Below, in pieces: positions 26,159 through 34,715 of a DNA stretch of 64,000 bases. The translations under genes and the position numbers were made by a program. The notes under the pieces are model-generated. The model had not been told where the DNA came from. It was given only the letters and a program-made list of their open reading frames with translations, and ran no database searches. Each line of letters opens with the position of its first letter. Positions within the stretch are counted from its first letter, which is position 1. The stretch lies in NCBI RefSeq assembly GCF_027594425.1, contig NZ_CP115159.1, positions 1,973,001 to 2,037,000 on the forward strand. Reading direction: 5' to 3'. The DNA comes from Zunongwangia sp. HGR-M22. Its GTDB lineage: Bacteria; Bacteroidota; Bacteroidia; Flavobacteriales; Flavobacteriaceae.

Positions 26159-26575
26159 CTAATCCAAAAATTTACCTTTAAGCTCGGGTGTGGGAATCAT
26201 ACAGCTTTCTTTTTTACCAAACCATTTGTAACGATTATTGGCGATACCTTTGTAAACAATGTCTCTTAGACCTGTAGGCAAGAATTTAAAAATTTTTAAG
26301 CCTTGATAGATTCCGCTTAATTCCTTTGTAATTTCCAGTGCAGCATCAGATTTTTGATACCAGGCAATTCCGGGTTCAATAAGAATAATGGACTCCAAAT
26401 AATTAGGATCCAAACCGCGTTCTTCAAGCAGTTGCTTACCAATTTCTCCTTGCAACGAAGCAAAGCGAAATTGGTCTTTTTTGTCATGCTTTATAATGAA
26501 TATCACGGCATCGTTACAAAGATTGCAAACACCGTCAAACAAAACAATTTTCTTATTTTCTGGAATATTCATCAT
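26159..26575 (-). CDS. DCC family thiol-disulfide oxidoreductase-like protein (DUF393)
   Basis: A 138-residue protein of the DCC/DUF393 family, named for the N-terminal DxxCxxC pattern, here FDGVCNLCNDA with Cys17 and Cys20. The rest has the usual FASLQGEIGKQLLEERG, a SDAALEITKEL segment and the C-terminal IANNRYKWFGK. The family is thioredoxin-like and presumed redox active, with no well-defined substrate. Its start overlaps the mutS2 stop (ATGATGA), so it is translationally coupled to the MutS2 gene. Two adjacent ATG codons could serve as the start. Confidence 0.9.
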   Translation of the reverse strand: MMNIPENKKIVLFDGVCNLCNDAVIFIIKHDKKDQFRFASLQGEIGKQLLEERGLDPNYLESIILIEPGIAWYQKSDAALEITKELSGIYQGLKIFKFLPTGLRDIVYKGIANNRYKWFGKKESCMIPTPELKGKFLD

Positions 26576-28758
26576 GATTTTTTCATGGCTTGCACCAACT
26601 CTAGTTTTTCAATAGCCACCTGGGTGGTAAACATACCGTAATTAACTGTTGCTTTTCCTTTTTCGATCTTATCTAGTGTTCCAACACTACGGCTGTCTTC
26701 AAGTCGAACACGATCTCCAAGTTTTACCTTAGCTTTTGGCTTATTCGCTTCTTTTTTAGCCTCGATCTCTTCTTTCTTTTTTTCTTCTTTTTTCTTTTGT
26801 CGAATTACTTCAACTTTCTTTTCTGCTTCAGCTTTAATCTTCTGTTCCCTGGCTTTTTCCGCTTTTCGCTGTTTTGCGTTTTGTTTTTTACGTTTAGAAT
26901 TTTCAATAGCAACAAACTTCAAAAATTCTCCAATAAGCTCTTTTTTGTTATTATTGGTGAAGAATTTTTCACTGATGTCATTAACTTTCTGCCCCAAGTA
27001 AATCATACGTTGGTTGGTATCAAAAAGTTCCTGATAATCTTCTAATTTTTGCTGAATACGTGCATTGGTTTCTTCCAGCTTATCCTTTTGTACTGCCGCT
27101 TTTTGCTCTTTTTGCTTTAACGAATCGGTTGTTTTTTGAAGTTTGCTACGTTCTTGCTGAAGTTTTGCAATACTTCTGTCAAAACGAATTTTACCACGCT
27201 CAACTTTTTTCTTAGAACGATTAATTAAACTATAAGGAATTCCGTTTTTCTGGGCAACTTCAAAAGTAAAAGAGCTCCCGGCTTCACCAACACGTAATTT
27301 AAACAATGGCTCTAAACTTGCCGAATCGAACAACATATTCGCATTGCTCATATTCGGTAATTCGCTTGCTAATTTTTTTAGATTTGCATAATGCGTTGTA
27401 AGAATCCCAAAACTTTCTTTTTCGTAAAATACTTCAAGAAAAGTTTCAGCCAAGGCGCCACCAAGTTCAGGATCACTACCAGTTCCAAATTCGTCAATTA
27501 AAAATAAAGTTTTATCGTCACACTTCCGCAGAAAATAATTCATATTCTTTAAGCGATACGAATACGTACTTAAATGATTTTCAATAGACTGATTATCGCC
27601 AATATCGGTTAAAATTCTATTGAAAAAAGAAACTCGACTAAATTCATGAACTGGAATTAAAATTCCGCTTTGCAGCATTAATTGCAATAAACCAACCGTT
27701 TTTAGCGTAATACTTTTACCACCGGCATTGGGCCCAGAAATCACTACGATACGATTATCTTTACTTAAATCGATATCCTGCGGATAAGTTTTTGCACCTT
27801 TTTTATTGTTGCTAATTAGCAGTAAAGGGTGATAAGCTTCTTTTAACTGAACTTCTTGATCTGCCGTAATTGTTGGTAAAAGACCATTAATTTTTTCAGC
27901 ATATTTCGCTTTTGCCGCAATCACATCAATTTTCGTAAGTAGTTTTTGATACTGAATTAAAAGCTCTCTAAATGGTCGAACAAATTCTGTAAGTTCTTTT
28001 AAGATTCGGTTAACTTCCTCTTTTTCTTCATATTGAAGATTATTAAGTTCTCTCGTATACCGAAATGTAGATTCTGGCTGAATAAAAACAATACTTCCAG
28101 TTTTAGAACTTCCCATTATCCCGCCTTTTACCTTACGGCGGTGCATAGCCGTTACAGCTAAAACTCGTACATTTTCAACAACACTTTCTCTTATATCATC
28201 TAAATAGCCATAAGACGAATAAGTACTTAAAGCACTGCTAAAGCTACCATTAATCTGGCCTTTTACTGAATTGATGTTGCGACGAAGACTTTGTAAAAGG
28301 GGAGAGGCATCATCTTTAATTTCACCAAATCGATCAACAATTTTATTGATTTGATCGATTAAAACGGTTGTATATTCAACCTCTGAAACCGTTTGATATA
28401 AATTTGGATAAATTTCCTGAAATTTATTAAAATACCGAAGATGCATATTTACCGTTTCCGATAAGCTTGCAATTTTTCGAAAGCCAGAAACTTCCAAAAT
28501 AGTTTCTTCAATATTCAATAATTTTAGCTCATTATTTATTTGATCGAAACCATGGTTAGGAATAGGTGTTTCCTGCAATTTGGAGCTTACATATTCGTTT
28601 GTTTGATGCAGTCCAAAATAGGTTTTTTTATAAGTTTTATAAGGCTTAATCTCTAAGGCTTTAGCTTTTCCAGGATCGGTAACACATAAATCACTTATTT
28701 GTTCTCGTACTACAGGAAACTCTAAATCTGTAAGGCTTTTTTCTGTAATTTTTATCAT
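26572..28758 (-). CDS. MutS2-like DNA-binding ATPase lacking an Smr domain
   Basis: A 728-residue MutS-family ATPase of the MutS2 branch: it has no N-terminal mismatch-recognition domain and starts directly with the MutS core. Walker A is GPNAGGKSITLKT, Walker B with the ABC signature is FLIDEFGTGSDPELGGAL, and ILTTHYANLKKLA is the H-loop. A long charged coiled coil (about 515-680, Lys/Glu/Gln rich) is followed by a short KOW-like segment (VKLGDRVRLEDSRSVGTL). The chain then stops, so the Smr nuclease domain of Bacillus and Helicobacter MutS2 is missing. Known roles include rescuing collided ribosomes or suppressing recombination. An ATG two codons earlier (28764) is possible. Confidence 0.92.
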   Translation of the reverse strand: MIKITEKSLTDLEFPVVREQISDLCVTDPGKAKALEIKPYKTYKKTYFGLHQTNEYVSSKLQETPIPNHGFDQINNELKLLNIEETILEVSGFRKIASLSETVNMHLRYFNKFQEIYPNLYQTVSEVEYTTVLIDQINKIVDRFGEIKDDASPLLQSLRRNINSVKGQINGSFSSALSTYSSYGYLDDIRESVVENVRVLAVTAMHRRKVKGGIMGSSKTGSIVFIQPESTFRYTRELNNLQYEEKEEVNRILKELTEFVRPFRELLIQYQKLLTKIDVIAAKAKYAEKINGLLPTITADQEVQLKEAYHPLLLISNNKKGAKTYPQDIDLSKDNRIVVISGPNAGGKSITLKTVGLLQLMLQSGILIPVHEFSRVSFFNRILTDIGDNQSIENHLSTYSYRLKNMNYFLRKCDDKTLFLIDEFGTGSDPELGGALAETFLEVFYEKESFGILTTHYANLKKLASELPNMSNANMLFDSASLEPLFKLRVGEAGSSFTFEVAQKNGIPYSLINRSKKKVERGKIRFDRSIAKLQQERSKLQKTTDSLKQKEQKAAVQKDKLEETNARIQQKLEDYQELFDTNQRMIYLGQKVNDISEKFFTNNNKKELIGEFLKFVAIENSKRKKQNAKQRKAEKAREQKIKAEAEKKVEVIRQKKKEEKKKEEIEAKKEANKPKAKVKLGDRVRLEDSRSVGTLDKIEKGKATVNYGMFTTQVAIEKLELVQAMKKS

Positions 28759-28894
28759 AAACATTCCCTCACTGAGGGTTTAATTTTCAATTTTTATTCG
28801 ATCGGTTTTTACAATCGAATTTCTTGAAATTATAAATTCTATTTTTCTTTTTTTTATAGCTGTTTTCAAATTCCAAGAGTTGTTTAAAATTTCC

Positions 28895-28902
28895 TACTTT
28901 TG
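28895..28902 (+). promoter_or_regulatory. Bacteroidota -7 promoter element of ung
   Basis: TACTTTTG fits TAnnTTTG, 28 nt ahead of the ATG at 28931. It lies downstream of the TTG at 28880, showing that codon is not the start. Confidence 0.6.
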
Positions 28903-28930
28903 GAACACTGCAAATTTACTTAAAATTATA

Positions 28931-29596
28931 ATGAACGTAAATATCAACGAAGGCTGGAAAACGCATTTAGACACCGAATTTGAGAAAGATTATTTTAAAA
29001 ATCTTGTAGAATTTGTTAAAACTGAATATTCAAACTTTAATGTGTATCCAAAAGGTAAACATATTTTTGCAGCTTTCGAGCATTCGAAATTTGAAGATAC
29101 CAGAGTTGTAATTTTAGGACAGGATCCTTATCATGGGCCAGGCCAGGCAAACGGACTCTCATTTTCTGTAAATGACGGAATAGCACAGCCACCATCTTTA
29201 ATCAATATTTTTAAGGAAATACAAACTGATATCGGTAGCGAAATTCCACAAAGTGGAAACTTAGAGCGTTGGGCAGATCAAGGTGTTTTATTACTTAATG
29301 CTACGCTTACGGTAAGGGCGCATCAGGCAGGATCACACCAAGGAAAAGGTTGGGAACAGTTTACCGATCGCGTTATTGAAATTGTTTCTGCAGAAAAAGA
29401 AAATGTTGTTTTTATGCTTTGGGGCGGTTATGCCAAGAAAAAGGCTAAAAAAATTGACGCTTCAAAACATCTAATCTTAACTAGTGGGCATCCTTCTCCT
29501 TTAAGTGCAAATCGCGGTTACTGGTTTGGTAATAAACATTTCTCTAAAGCTAATGAATATCTGATCGCAAAAGGTAAAAAACCAATTGAGTGGTAG
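28931..29596 (+). CDS. ung: Uracil-DNA glycosylase, family 1
   Basis: A 221-residue base-excision repair enzyme removing uracil from DNA. The water-activating Asp lies in the motif GQDPYHGPGQANGLSFSV, and the DNA-intercalation and catalytic-His motif is HPSPLSANRGYWFGNKHF. The LLNATLTVRAHQAGSHQGKGW stretch is also typical, and no part is missing. The frame is open upstream to a TTG at 28880, but the promoter and the family N-terminus (NINEGWKTHL) support the ATG. It stands alone, divergent from the mutS2 gene. Confidence 0.97.
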   Translation: MNVNINEGWKTHLDTEFEKDYFKNLVEFVKTEYSNFNVYPKGKHIFAAFEHSKFEDTRVVILGQDPYHGPGQANGLSFSVNDGIAQPPSLINIFKEIQTDIGSEIPQSGNLERWADQGVLLLNATLTVRAHQAGSHQGKGWEQFTDRVIEIVSAEKENVVFMLWGGYAKKKAKKIDASKHLILTSGHPSPLSANRGYWFGNKHFSKANEYLIAKGKKPIEW

Positions 29597-29722
29597 TTTT
29601 GTACACGTGAATCACTTTTATTCAAATTTAGTTATAAAACCTGTTATTAGGAGTTAGTCTAATTTGGTCGATATATTTTTTTATTCCGAAGGGTTATAAT
29701 ATTAATTTTTCAGAAGAATGAT

Positions 29723-29730
29723 TATATTTG
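29723..29730 (+). promoter_or_regulatory. Bacteroidota -7 promoter element ahead of the DUF3667 gene
   Basis: TATATTTG fits TAnnTTTG, with a leader of about 85 nt to the ATG at 29823; nothing else is evident in the leader. Confidence 0.45.
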
Positions 29731-29822
29731 GAGACACTGTCATTTATATATCCTTAAAATGACTTATGTTTCATATAATTCATTGATTGTGATTAATATT
29801 ATCACTCACCAAATAGAATAGA

Positions 29823-30617
29823 ATGGCTGAATCTTGTCTAAATTGCGGATGGCTGGTAGATGGAAATTATTGCGGAAACTGCGGTCAAAAAAAATTTAAT
29901 AGAATCGATAGAAGATATGTATTAAATGAATTAGAAAGCAGCATTTTACAAACTAATAAAGGATTTTTATATTCCATAAAAAGAATAATACGTAACCCAG
30001 GAAGGACAGCAAAAGAATTTATTGACGGAAATAGAATAAATCATTACAAACCAATTCTCTTGGCCTTTCTTTTATGCGGGATTTCTGCATTTATTTCCTT
30101 CCAGATTCTAGGATTGTTAGAGATAATGAAATCGCTCTATCTTGAACAAGAGATGCTTTCAGGATTTATGAATGATTATTTAACGATATCATCGCGGTAC
30201 AATTCAGTAATGATGCTTTTACTAGTTCCCTTCTATGCTCTTGTTACAAAATTAGCTTTTAGAAAATGGGGGCATAATTACTGTGAGCACATAGTGATGA
30301 ATTCATATATTTTATCATTGTACCTGATAATGAATATAGTAATTATTTATCCTTTAATATATATATTTAAGAATAGTAAAGATCTGGTAATACAAATACC
30401 TAGCTTATCAATGCTAGCTCTACCAATTATTATGCTGTGGTTTTTTAGGGGCTTTTATGATAAAAAACCGTTTAAAAGTATTTTTGGAAGAGTTTTGCTA
30501 ACTGTAATCTATACAATAATTGGTCTCTTGATCCTTCTATTAATCGGTATTATTATAGGAATTATTGCGGTAATGATTAAGGGACCGGAAGTGTTAAAAT
30601 ATTTTGGTACACAATAG
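29823..30617 (+). CDS. DUF3667-type zinc-ribbon membrane protein
   Basis: A 264-residue inner-membrane protein of the DUF3667 kind found across Bacteroidota. A short N-terminal zinc ribbon has two CxxC pairs (CLNCGWLVDGNYCGNCGQK, Cys5, Cys8, Cys17, Cys20). A helical linker follows with the family block IRNPGRTAKEFIDGNRINHYKPI, then about five hydrophobic helices from residue 76 to 255. Function unknown; the ribbon faces the cytoplasm if the topology is as predicted. It opens a pocket of poorly conserved genes (29600-31700) between ung and the ppk1 block. Confidence 0.85.
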   Translation: MAESCLNCGWLVDGNYCGNCGQKKFNRIDRRYVLNELESSILQTNKGFLYSIKRIIRNPGRTAKEFIDGNRINHYKPILLAFLLCGISAFISFQILGLLEIMKSLYLEQEMLSGFMNDYLTISSRYNSVMMLLLVPFYALVTKLAFRKWGHNYCEHIVMNSYILSLYLIMNIVIIYPLIYIFKNSKDLVIQIPSLSMLALPIIMLWFFRGFYDKKPFKSIFGRVLLTVIYTIIGLLILLLIGIIIGIIAVMIKGPEVLKYFGTQ

Positions 30618-30853
30618 GCGAACATATGATTTTCACAAGAGAAATTAAGTGCTTTTTAAAGATTTCTAATTGGTTCCTAATTGAAGATTCAGAATATTTT
30701 AATATTGATTTTATGTAACATAATTGAGATAAGTATACTTATGAGCAAATGGAATGGATAGAATACAAGTTAGGTAGGCTTGAAAATTTCATTAATGTTT
30801 CACTGAATAAAATTAAAACTATTTCATTGGCTAAACCATAAGCAACCACTATA

Positions 30854-31429
30854 ATGAATAATTATCTTGATAAAACACAGAATATATTATATCTAGGATA
30901 TATTTTTTTGATAGTTCTAGGAATTATCAATGAAACTCTTTTCTATAGTCAATTTGGAATAAATATTTTAGAATACTCTGACATTCTTGACGTCTTAATT
31001 AGTCCTATTTCCAAATTGTCTTCCAATATCTCATTATTGATATTATCAGCATTCGTAATTTCACTTTTAATTACAGTTCCAAAAATGAGTAGAAAATTAA
31101 AAGATAAAAAATGGTTTACATCATTTTTAAAAATAGATCCTTCAGAAACAAATATTGAAAAAAAAGTATTTGAAGGACTAACCGTATTTTCCATTATATT
31201 TTTTATCGGAATTTTTGTAGGTGCAGGATATGGTAAAGCTCGAAGTTTAAAGCAAAAAATAGCATCTGGAGAAGTAGAATATAATAATCAGATAAACTTT
31301 ATTGATGGCGAATTACTAGATGCCAAATTGATTGGTAAAAATAGTTCCTACGTCTTTTATCTAATAGAGGCTGATACTGAAGTTAAAATCTCTCCTATCA
31401 ACGGAACCATAAAGTATTTAAGTAATTAG
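30854..31429 (+). CDS. Membrane protein of unknown function
   Basis: A 191-residue protein I do not recognise. Three hydrophobic helices are plain (about 12-33, 58-74 and 112-130), with a basic cytoplasmic loop between the second and third (KMSRKLKDKKWFTSFLK) and a soluble, probably beta-rich C-terminal part (residues 140-191, QINFIDGELLDAKLIGKNSS) that ends in KISPINGTIKYLSN. It lacks any catalytic motif. The surrounding DNA is AT-rich and the neighbours are hypothetical, so this is accessory rather than core. It is followed by a small DUF4177-like gene on the same strand. Confidence 0.65.
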   Translation: MNNYLDKTQNILYLGYIFLIVLGIINETLFYSQFGINILEYSDILDVLISPISKLSSNISLLILSAFVISLLITVPKMSRKLKDKKWFTSFLKIDPSETNIEKKVFEGLTVFSIIFFIGIFVGAGYGKARSLKQKIASGEVEYNNQINFIDGELLDAKLIGKNSSYVFYLIEADTEVKISPINGTIKYLSN

Positions 31430-31466
31430 CTAGTTTAAACCACGCCCAACTTAAAAACCTAAAAAT

Positions 31467-31667
31467 ATGAAAGATTATAAAGTTGAAACATTAATTTATT
31501 ATTCCAAATTAACTTTGGATGTGAATCATATCGTCAAAAGTTCAAAAATTGAAATTCAGGAAAAGTTAGATGAATATGCGAAGAATGGATATCGACTTGC
31601 ATCTACAGATGCGTCAAATTTTGGGGCAGCAATGTATATTTATTTATATTTTGAAAAAGAATTGTAA
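31467..31667 (+). CDS. DUF4177-like small protein
   Basis: A 66-residue peptide with the pattern of DUF4177 and related small proteins: KVETLIYYSK, then IQEKLDEYAKNGYRLAS and a closing strand AMYIYLYFEKEL. Such proteins fold as small alpha/beta units in which an E(x)LNxxgxxGWel-type helix-turn recurs; here it reads LDEYAKNGYRL. No function is known. It is 37 nt after the membrane protein gene and just before a bidirectional terminator. Confidence 0.65.
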   Translation: MKDYKVETLIYYSKLTLDVNHIVKSSKIEIQEKLDEYAKNGYRLASTDASNFGAAMYIYLYFEKEL

Positions 31668-31682
31668 AATAATAAGATTAAA

Positions 31683-31721
31683 AAAAAGGAAAAAAATCGA
31701 ATTTAGATTCTTTTCCTTTTT
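31683..31721. terminator. Bidirectional terminator between the DUF4177-like gene and the solute-binding-like gene
   Basis: A 16-bp stem with one mismatch (AAAAAGGAAAAAAATC against GATTCTTTTCCTTTTT) with A/T runs on both flanks serves both convergent transcripts. Confidence 0.7.
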
Positions 31722-31745
31722 AGCCTTTTTTAAAAATCTTAGCGC

Positions 31746-32597
31746 TTATAAATTATATAAAATACAAGAATTATCAATAGTATTCGATATAAGATTAAGC
31801 TGAAGTAGTTGCTGTTGTACTTCTTCTAATTCTTTTTCAGAAATTTGATGCTGACTCCAGTTAGTAATTTTCATCCACTTCCTGATATCCTCGATTTTTT
31901 GGCCGTAGCGTTCAGCAAAAACCTTATCAATTTCTTCGATATTTAAAATTTCTGAAGATTTTTTGTTTAAAATATTCAGCATTTTTCGAACATCAGTATA
32001 ATCGATTCTTAAAATTTCGTTTTTCACGGCCACAACGAAACAAGGCCATGGAGTAGGGCAATCGGCTACTCGTCTAAACGTATTATTGTCTACCAAAGGT
32101 TTAGTAGTAAAATGTTCCCACAAAAAATAATCTGCGCGACCTTCTTTTAATGCCTCGATTGCACCATTAATATCGCCAACAATTTCAAAATCAAGATTTG
32201 AAATATCCCAACCTTGATTTTTTGCATTCACGTAAGCCATTAATTGAGAACCAGATCCCACACGACTTATGGCTGCTTTTTTTCCTTCAAGGTCTTTTAT
32301 AGTATTATATTCTGAATTGGCATCAACATGAATGCCCCAAACTAAAGGTGAAGCAATGTATGATTGCACAATTTTAGCTTCATTACCAGAAATTATATCT
32401 TTTACAGCACCTTCAGTAAGTAAAACAGCAACATCAATTTCCCCATTACGCAGCGCCTTGGTCATTGCTCCGGTACCATCGGGAAAATCTTTCCAAACGA
32501 TATTTATATCCTCTTTTTTAAATTCTTCATTTTCTATGCATAAATGCCACGGAAGATTAAAATGTTCGGGGACTCCACCTACTTTTAGCGTTTTCAT
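31746..32597 (-). CDS. Solute-binding-like (PBP2 fold) protein without signal peptide
   Basis: A 283-residue protein with the type 2 periplasmic-binding fold: KVGGVPEHFNLPWHLCIENE, then GTGAMTKALRNGEIDVAVLLTEGA, LEGKKAAISRVGSGSQLMAYV and EALKEGRADYFLWEHFTTKPLVDN. The pattern resembles the NMT1/Ca3427-like group related to thiamine-precursor, taurine and nitrate binding proteins. It begins straight at the mature fold with no signal peptide or lipobox, so it should be cytoplasmic; no ABC permease or ATPase is nearby. Its ATG overlaps the ppk1 stop by four bases, so it is translationally coupled to polyphosphate kinase. Likely a sensor or an enzyme derived from the binding fold. Confidence 0.82.
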   Translation of the reverse strand: MKTLKVGGVPEHFNLPWHLCIENEEFKKEDINIVWKDFPDGTGAMTKALRNGEIDVAVLLTEGAVKDIISGNEAKIVQSYIASPLVWGIHVDANSEYNTIKDLEGKKAAISRVGSGSQLMAYVNAKNQGWDISNLDFEIVGDINGAIEALKEGRADYFLWEHFTTKPLVDNNTFRRVADCPTPWPCFVVAVKNEILRIDYTDVRKMLNILNKKSSEILNIEEIDKVFAERYGQKIEDIRKWMKITNWSQHQISEKELEEVQQQLLQLNLISNTIDNSCILYNL

Positions 32598-34642
32598 AAT
32601 GTATGTTTTTGTTTGAGGTATTCATAAATTGAATATTGAGACCGATTATATTTTTCTCCTTCTTCAGTTTTAACATACCGATTGTTTTCCCCGGCATCCT
32701 GAATTCTAGCTTTCACGTTATCGCTAAGCTGAATTGTAAGAATATCTTTTAATTCAGCAAAAATATCTTTGTCGTAAATTGGAGTAACTACTTCAATTCT
32801 ACGATCAAGGTTTCTATTCATCCAATCTGCACTTCCGAAAAACATTAATTCTTCTCCGCCATTTTCGAAGAGATAAATTCTGCCGTGTTCTAAGTAACGA
32901 TCTACAATACTTGTAATATAAATATTTTCGCTTAAACCTTCAACTCCTGGGATTAAACATGTAAAACCTCTTACTAAAAGTCGAATTTCGACACCGGCTT
33001 TACTAGCTTTGTAAAGAAGATCAATAATTTCGTAATCTTCCAAACTATTCATTTTAGCAGTAATTTTTGCTTTTTTGCCCATGCGGGCATTTTCTATTTC
33101 ATTATAAATTAATGTGGTGAATTTTTGGCGTGTAGAAAATGGAGAGATCAATAAATGTTTTTCTCTAGGTACAATAAGTTCTCCCTCAAGCACCATAAAT
33201 AGACGAGACATTTCTTTTGTTAAATCTTTCTTAGCTGTAAATAAGGCATGATCGCAATAAATCTTTGACGTTTCGCTATTAAAATTTCCCGTACCTATAT
33301 AAGAGTAATTAATTACCTCTTCATCTTCTTGGCGGGTAATCATCATTATTTTAGAATGTACTTTAATTTTAGGATAGCTATAGATAACGTTAGCGCCTTT
33401 TTCTTCTAATTTTCTTCCCCAAATAATGTTATTTTCTTCATCAAATCGTGCTTTTGCTTCTACAAAAACCGTTACATTTTTTCCTTTTTTTAATGCTTCT
33501 AATAAGCTACTGGTTAAAGGTGAATTATCGGCAACCCGATATAATGATATCTTTATGTGGGTAACCTGAGTATCTTTTACCGCTTGATCTAAAAATCGTT
33601 CAACATAATGAAAAGACATATAGGGAAAATGAACTAATTGATCTTTTTCTTTAATTGTTTCGAAGTAATTTTCAGAATGCTCTAATATATTATGCGGAAT
33701 AGGAGGTTGCTTTCCAAATTGCAGTTCAGGATTTTCGGTAGGATCTTTTAGTGATAAAAAGTCTTTAAAATTATGATATTTTCCGCCGGGCATCATGTCT
33801 ATTTTGCCCAACTTCAGCAAATTTCTAACCTTTTTTTGCAGATCTTTCGGCATTTTAGCATCGTAAAGTAACCTTGTTGGCTGCCCATCTGCGCGTTGAT
33901 CTAAGCTTTCATAAATCTTTTCAGCTAAAACACCTTCATATTGATCTTCAATATAAAGCTCTGCATCCCTACTTAATTTTATTTCGTAAATTCCTGTAAT
34001 TTCATCTTCAGGAAATAAACAGGGTAATTCACTTCTAATAATTTCATCTAAATAAGTAAGCATGTTTTTACCATGCTCAAAATATACAAATCGCCCGCAT
34101 TGAGCTACCGGAATATTTACTATCCCAAGATGATCTTCATTCTTAAAACTAATTAAAAAGTAGATCATCGCATTGTCAAGAAAGAGATCATTATCAGTCG
34201 ATAACTTGATCTTTTTCATTTCAAGATGATTTTTTACACTATGCTCAAAATAGTGGTTTGCAAACTGTTGTTGCTTATTATCAAAATGATCTGAATCAAT
34301 AAGGTGAATATCATTAGCAGAAAGCTCTGGCAAAATTTGTTTGGTGTAAATATCACCAAAACGTTCCTGCTGCTCTTTTACAATTTTTAAAATTTGTTTA
34401 GTGAGACGATTAGGCTTTAAATCAAGCTTTTTACGAATACTTTTCTCAACCCGCTTCATTTGCCGAAGTTGAGAAACCCGCACTCTAAAATATTCATCCA
34501 GATTTGAAGAAAATATGGCTAGAAAACGTATTCTTTCAAAAAGCGGATTTATTTTATCTTCGGCTTCCTGTAAAACTCTTTCATTAAAAAATAGCCAGTT
34601 AAGATCCCGATGTCTAAATCGATCTTCGGTTGGTTGTTGCAT
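32594..34642 (-). CDS. ppk1: Polyphosphate kinase 1
   Basis: A 682-residue enzyme polymerising the gamma-phosphate of ATP into polyphosphate. The four PPK1 domains are recognisable: an N-terminal helical domain (DLNWLFFNERVLQEA), a head domain, and two PLD-like catalytic domains with IKVHSKIMMITR, carrying the autophosphorylated His, and YLEHGRIYLFENGGEELMFFGSADWMNRNLDRRIEV with the second catalytic His. The frame extends to a TTG at 34666, but that codon lies in the predicted -7 box and MQQPTEDRFRHRDLNW is the proper beginning. The downstream solute-binding-like gene overlaps by 4 nt. No exopolyphosphatase gene is present here. Confidence 0.96.
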   Translation of the reverse strand: MQQPTEDRFRHRDLNWLFFNERVLQEAEDKINPLFERIRFLAIFSSNLDEYFRVRVSQLRQMKRVEKSIRKKLDLKPNRLTKQILKIVKEQQERFGDIYTKQILPELSANDIHLIDSDHFDNKQQQFANHYFEHSVKNHLEMKKIKLSTDNDLFLDNAMIYFLISFKNEDHLGIVNIPVAQCGRFVYFEHGKNMLTYLDEIIRSELPCLFPEDEITGIYEIKLSRDAELYIEDQYEGVLAEKIYESLDQRADGQPTRLLYDAKMPKDLQKKVRNLLKLGKIDMMPGGKYHNFKDFLSLKDPTENPELQFGKQPPIPHNILEHSENYFETIKEKDQLVHFPYMSFHYVERFLDQAVKDTQVTHIKISLYRVADNSPLTSSLLEALKKGKNVTVFVEAKARFDEENNIIWGRKLEEKGANVIYSYPKIKVHSKIMMITRQEDEEVINYSYIGTGNFNSETSKIYCDHALFTAKKDLTKEMSRLFMVLEGELIVPREKHLLISPFSTRQKFTTLIYNEIENARMGKKAKITAKMNSLEDYEIIDLLYKASKAGVEIRLLVRGFTCLIPGVEGLSENIYITSIVDRYLEHGRIYLFENGGEELMFFGSADWMNRNLDRRIEVVTPIYDKDIFAELKDILTIQLSDNVKARIQDAGENNRYVKTEEGEKYNRSQYSIYEYLKQKHTL

Positions 34643-34663
34643 TTTTTGGTTCACTTGTTTGAC

Positions 34664-34671
34664 CAAAAATA
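34664..34671 (-). promoter_or_regulatory. Bacteroidota -7 promoter element of ppk1
   Basis: On the minus strand TATTTTTG fits TAnnTTTG, 21 nt ahead of the ppk1 ATG, so ppk1 has its own promoter inside the leftward block. Confidence 0.55.
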
Positions 34672-34715
34672 CAAAGTTGAGCTATGTTCAGCTTCTAATT
34701 TTCTGTTAAATAAGG

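Noticed and set aside
28880-28930. TTG start for ung
   Set aside because: It is upstream of the predicted -7 box and adds 17 residues not found in the family.
30749-30841. 30-codon open frame between the DUF3667 gene and the membrane protein gene
   Set aside because: Too short, no recognisable domain, no coupling to neighbours; may be chance or a gene remnant.
31570-31803. 77-codon frame overlapping the DUF4177-like gene and terminator
   Set aside because: It is out of frame with the DUF4177-like gene, runs through the terminator and is composed of Lys/Phe-rich low-complexity sequence.
34643-34666. TTG start for ppk1
   Set aside because: It sits within the predicted -7 box; the ATG at 34642 is standard.
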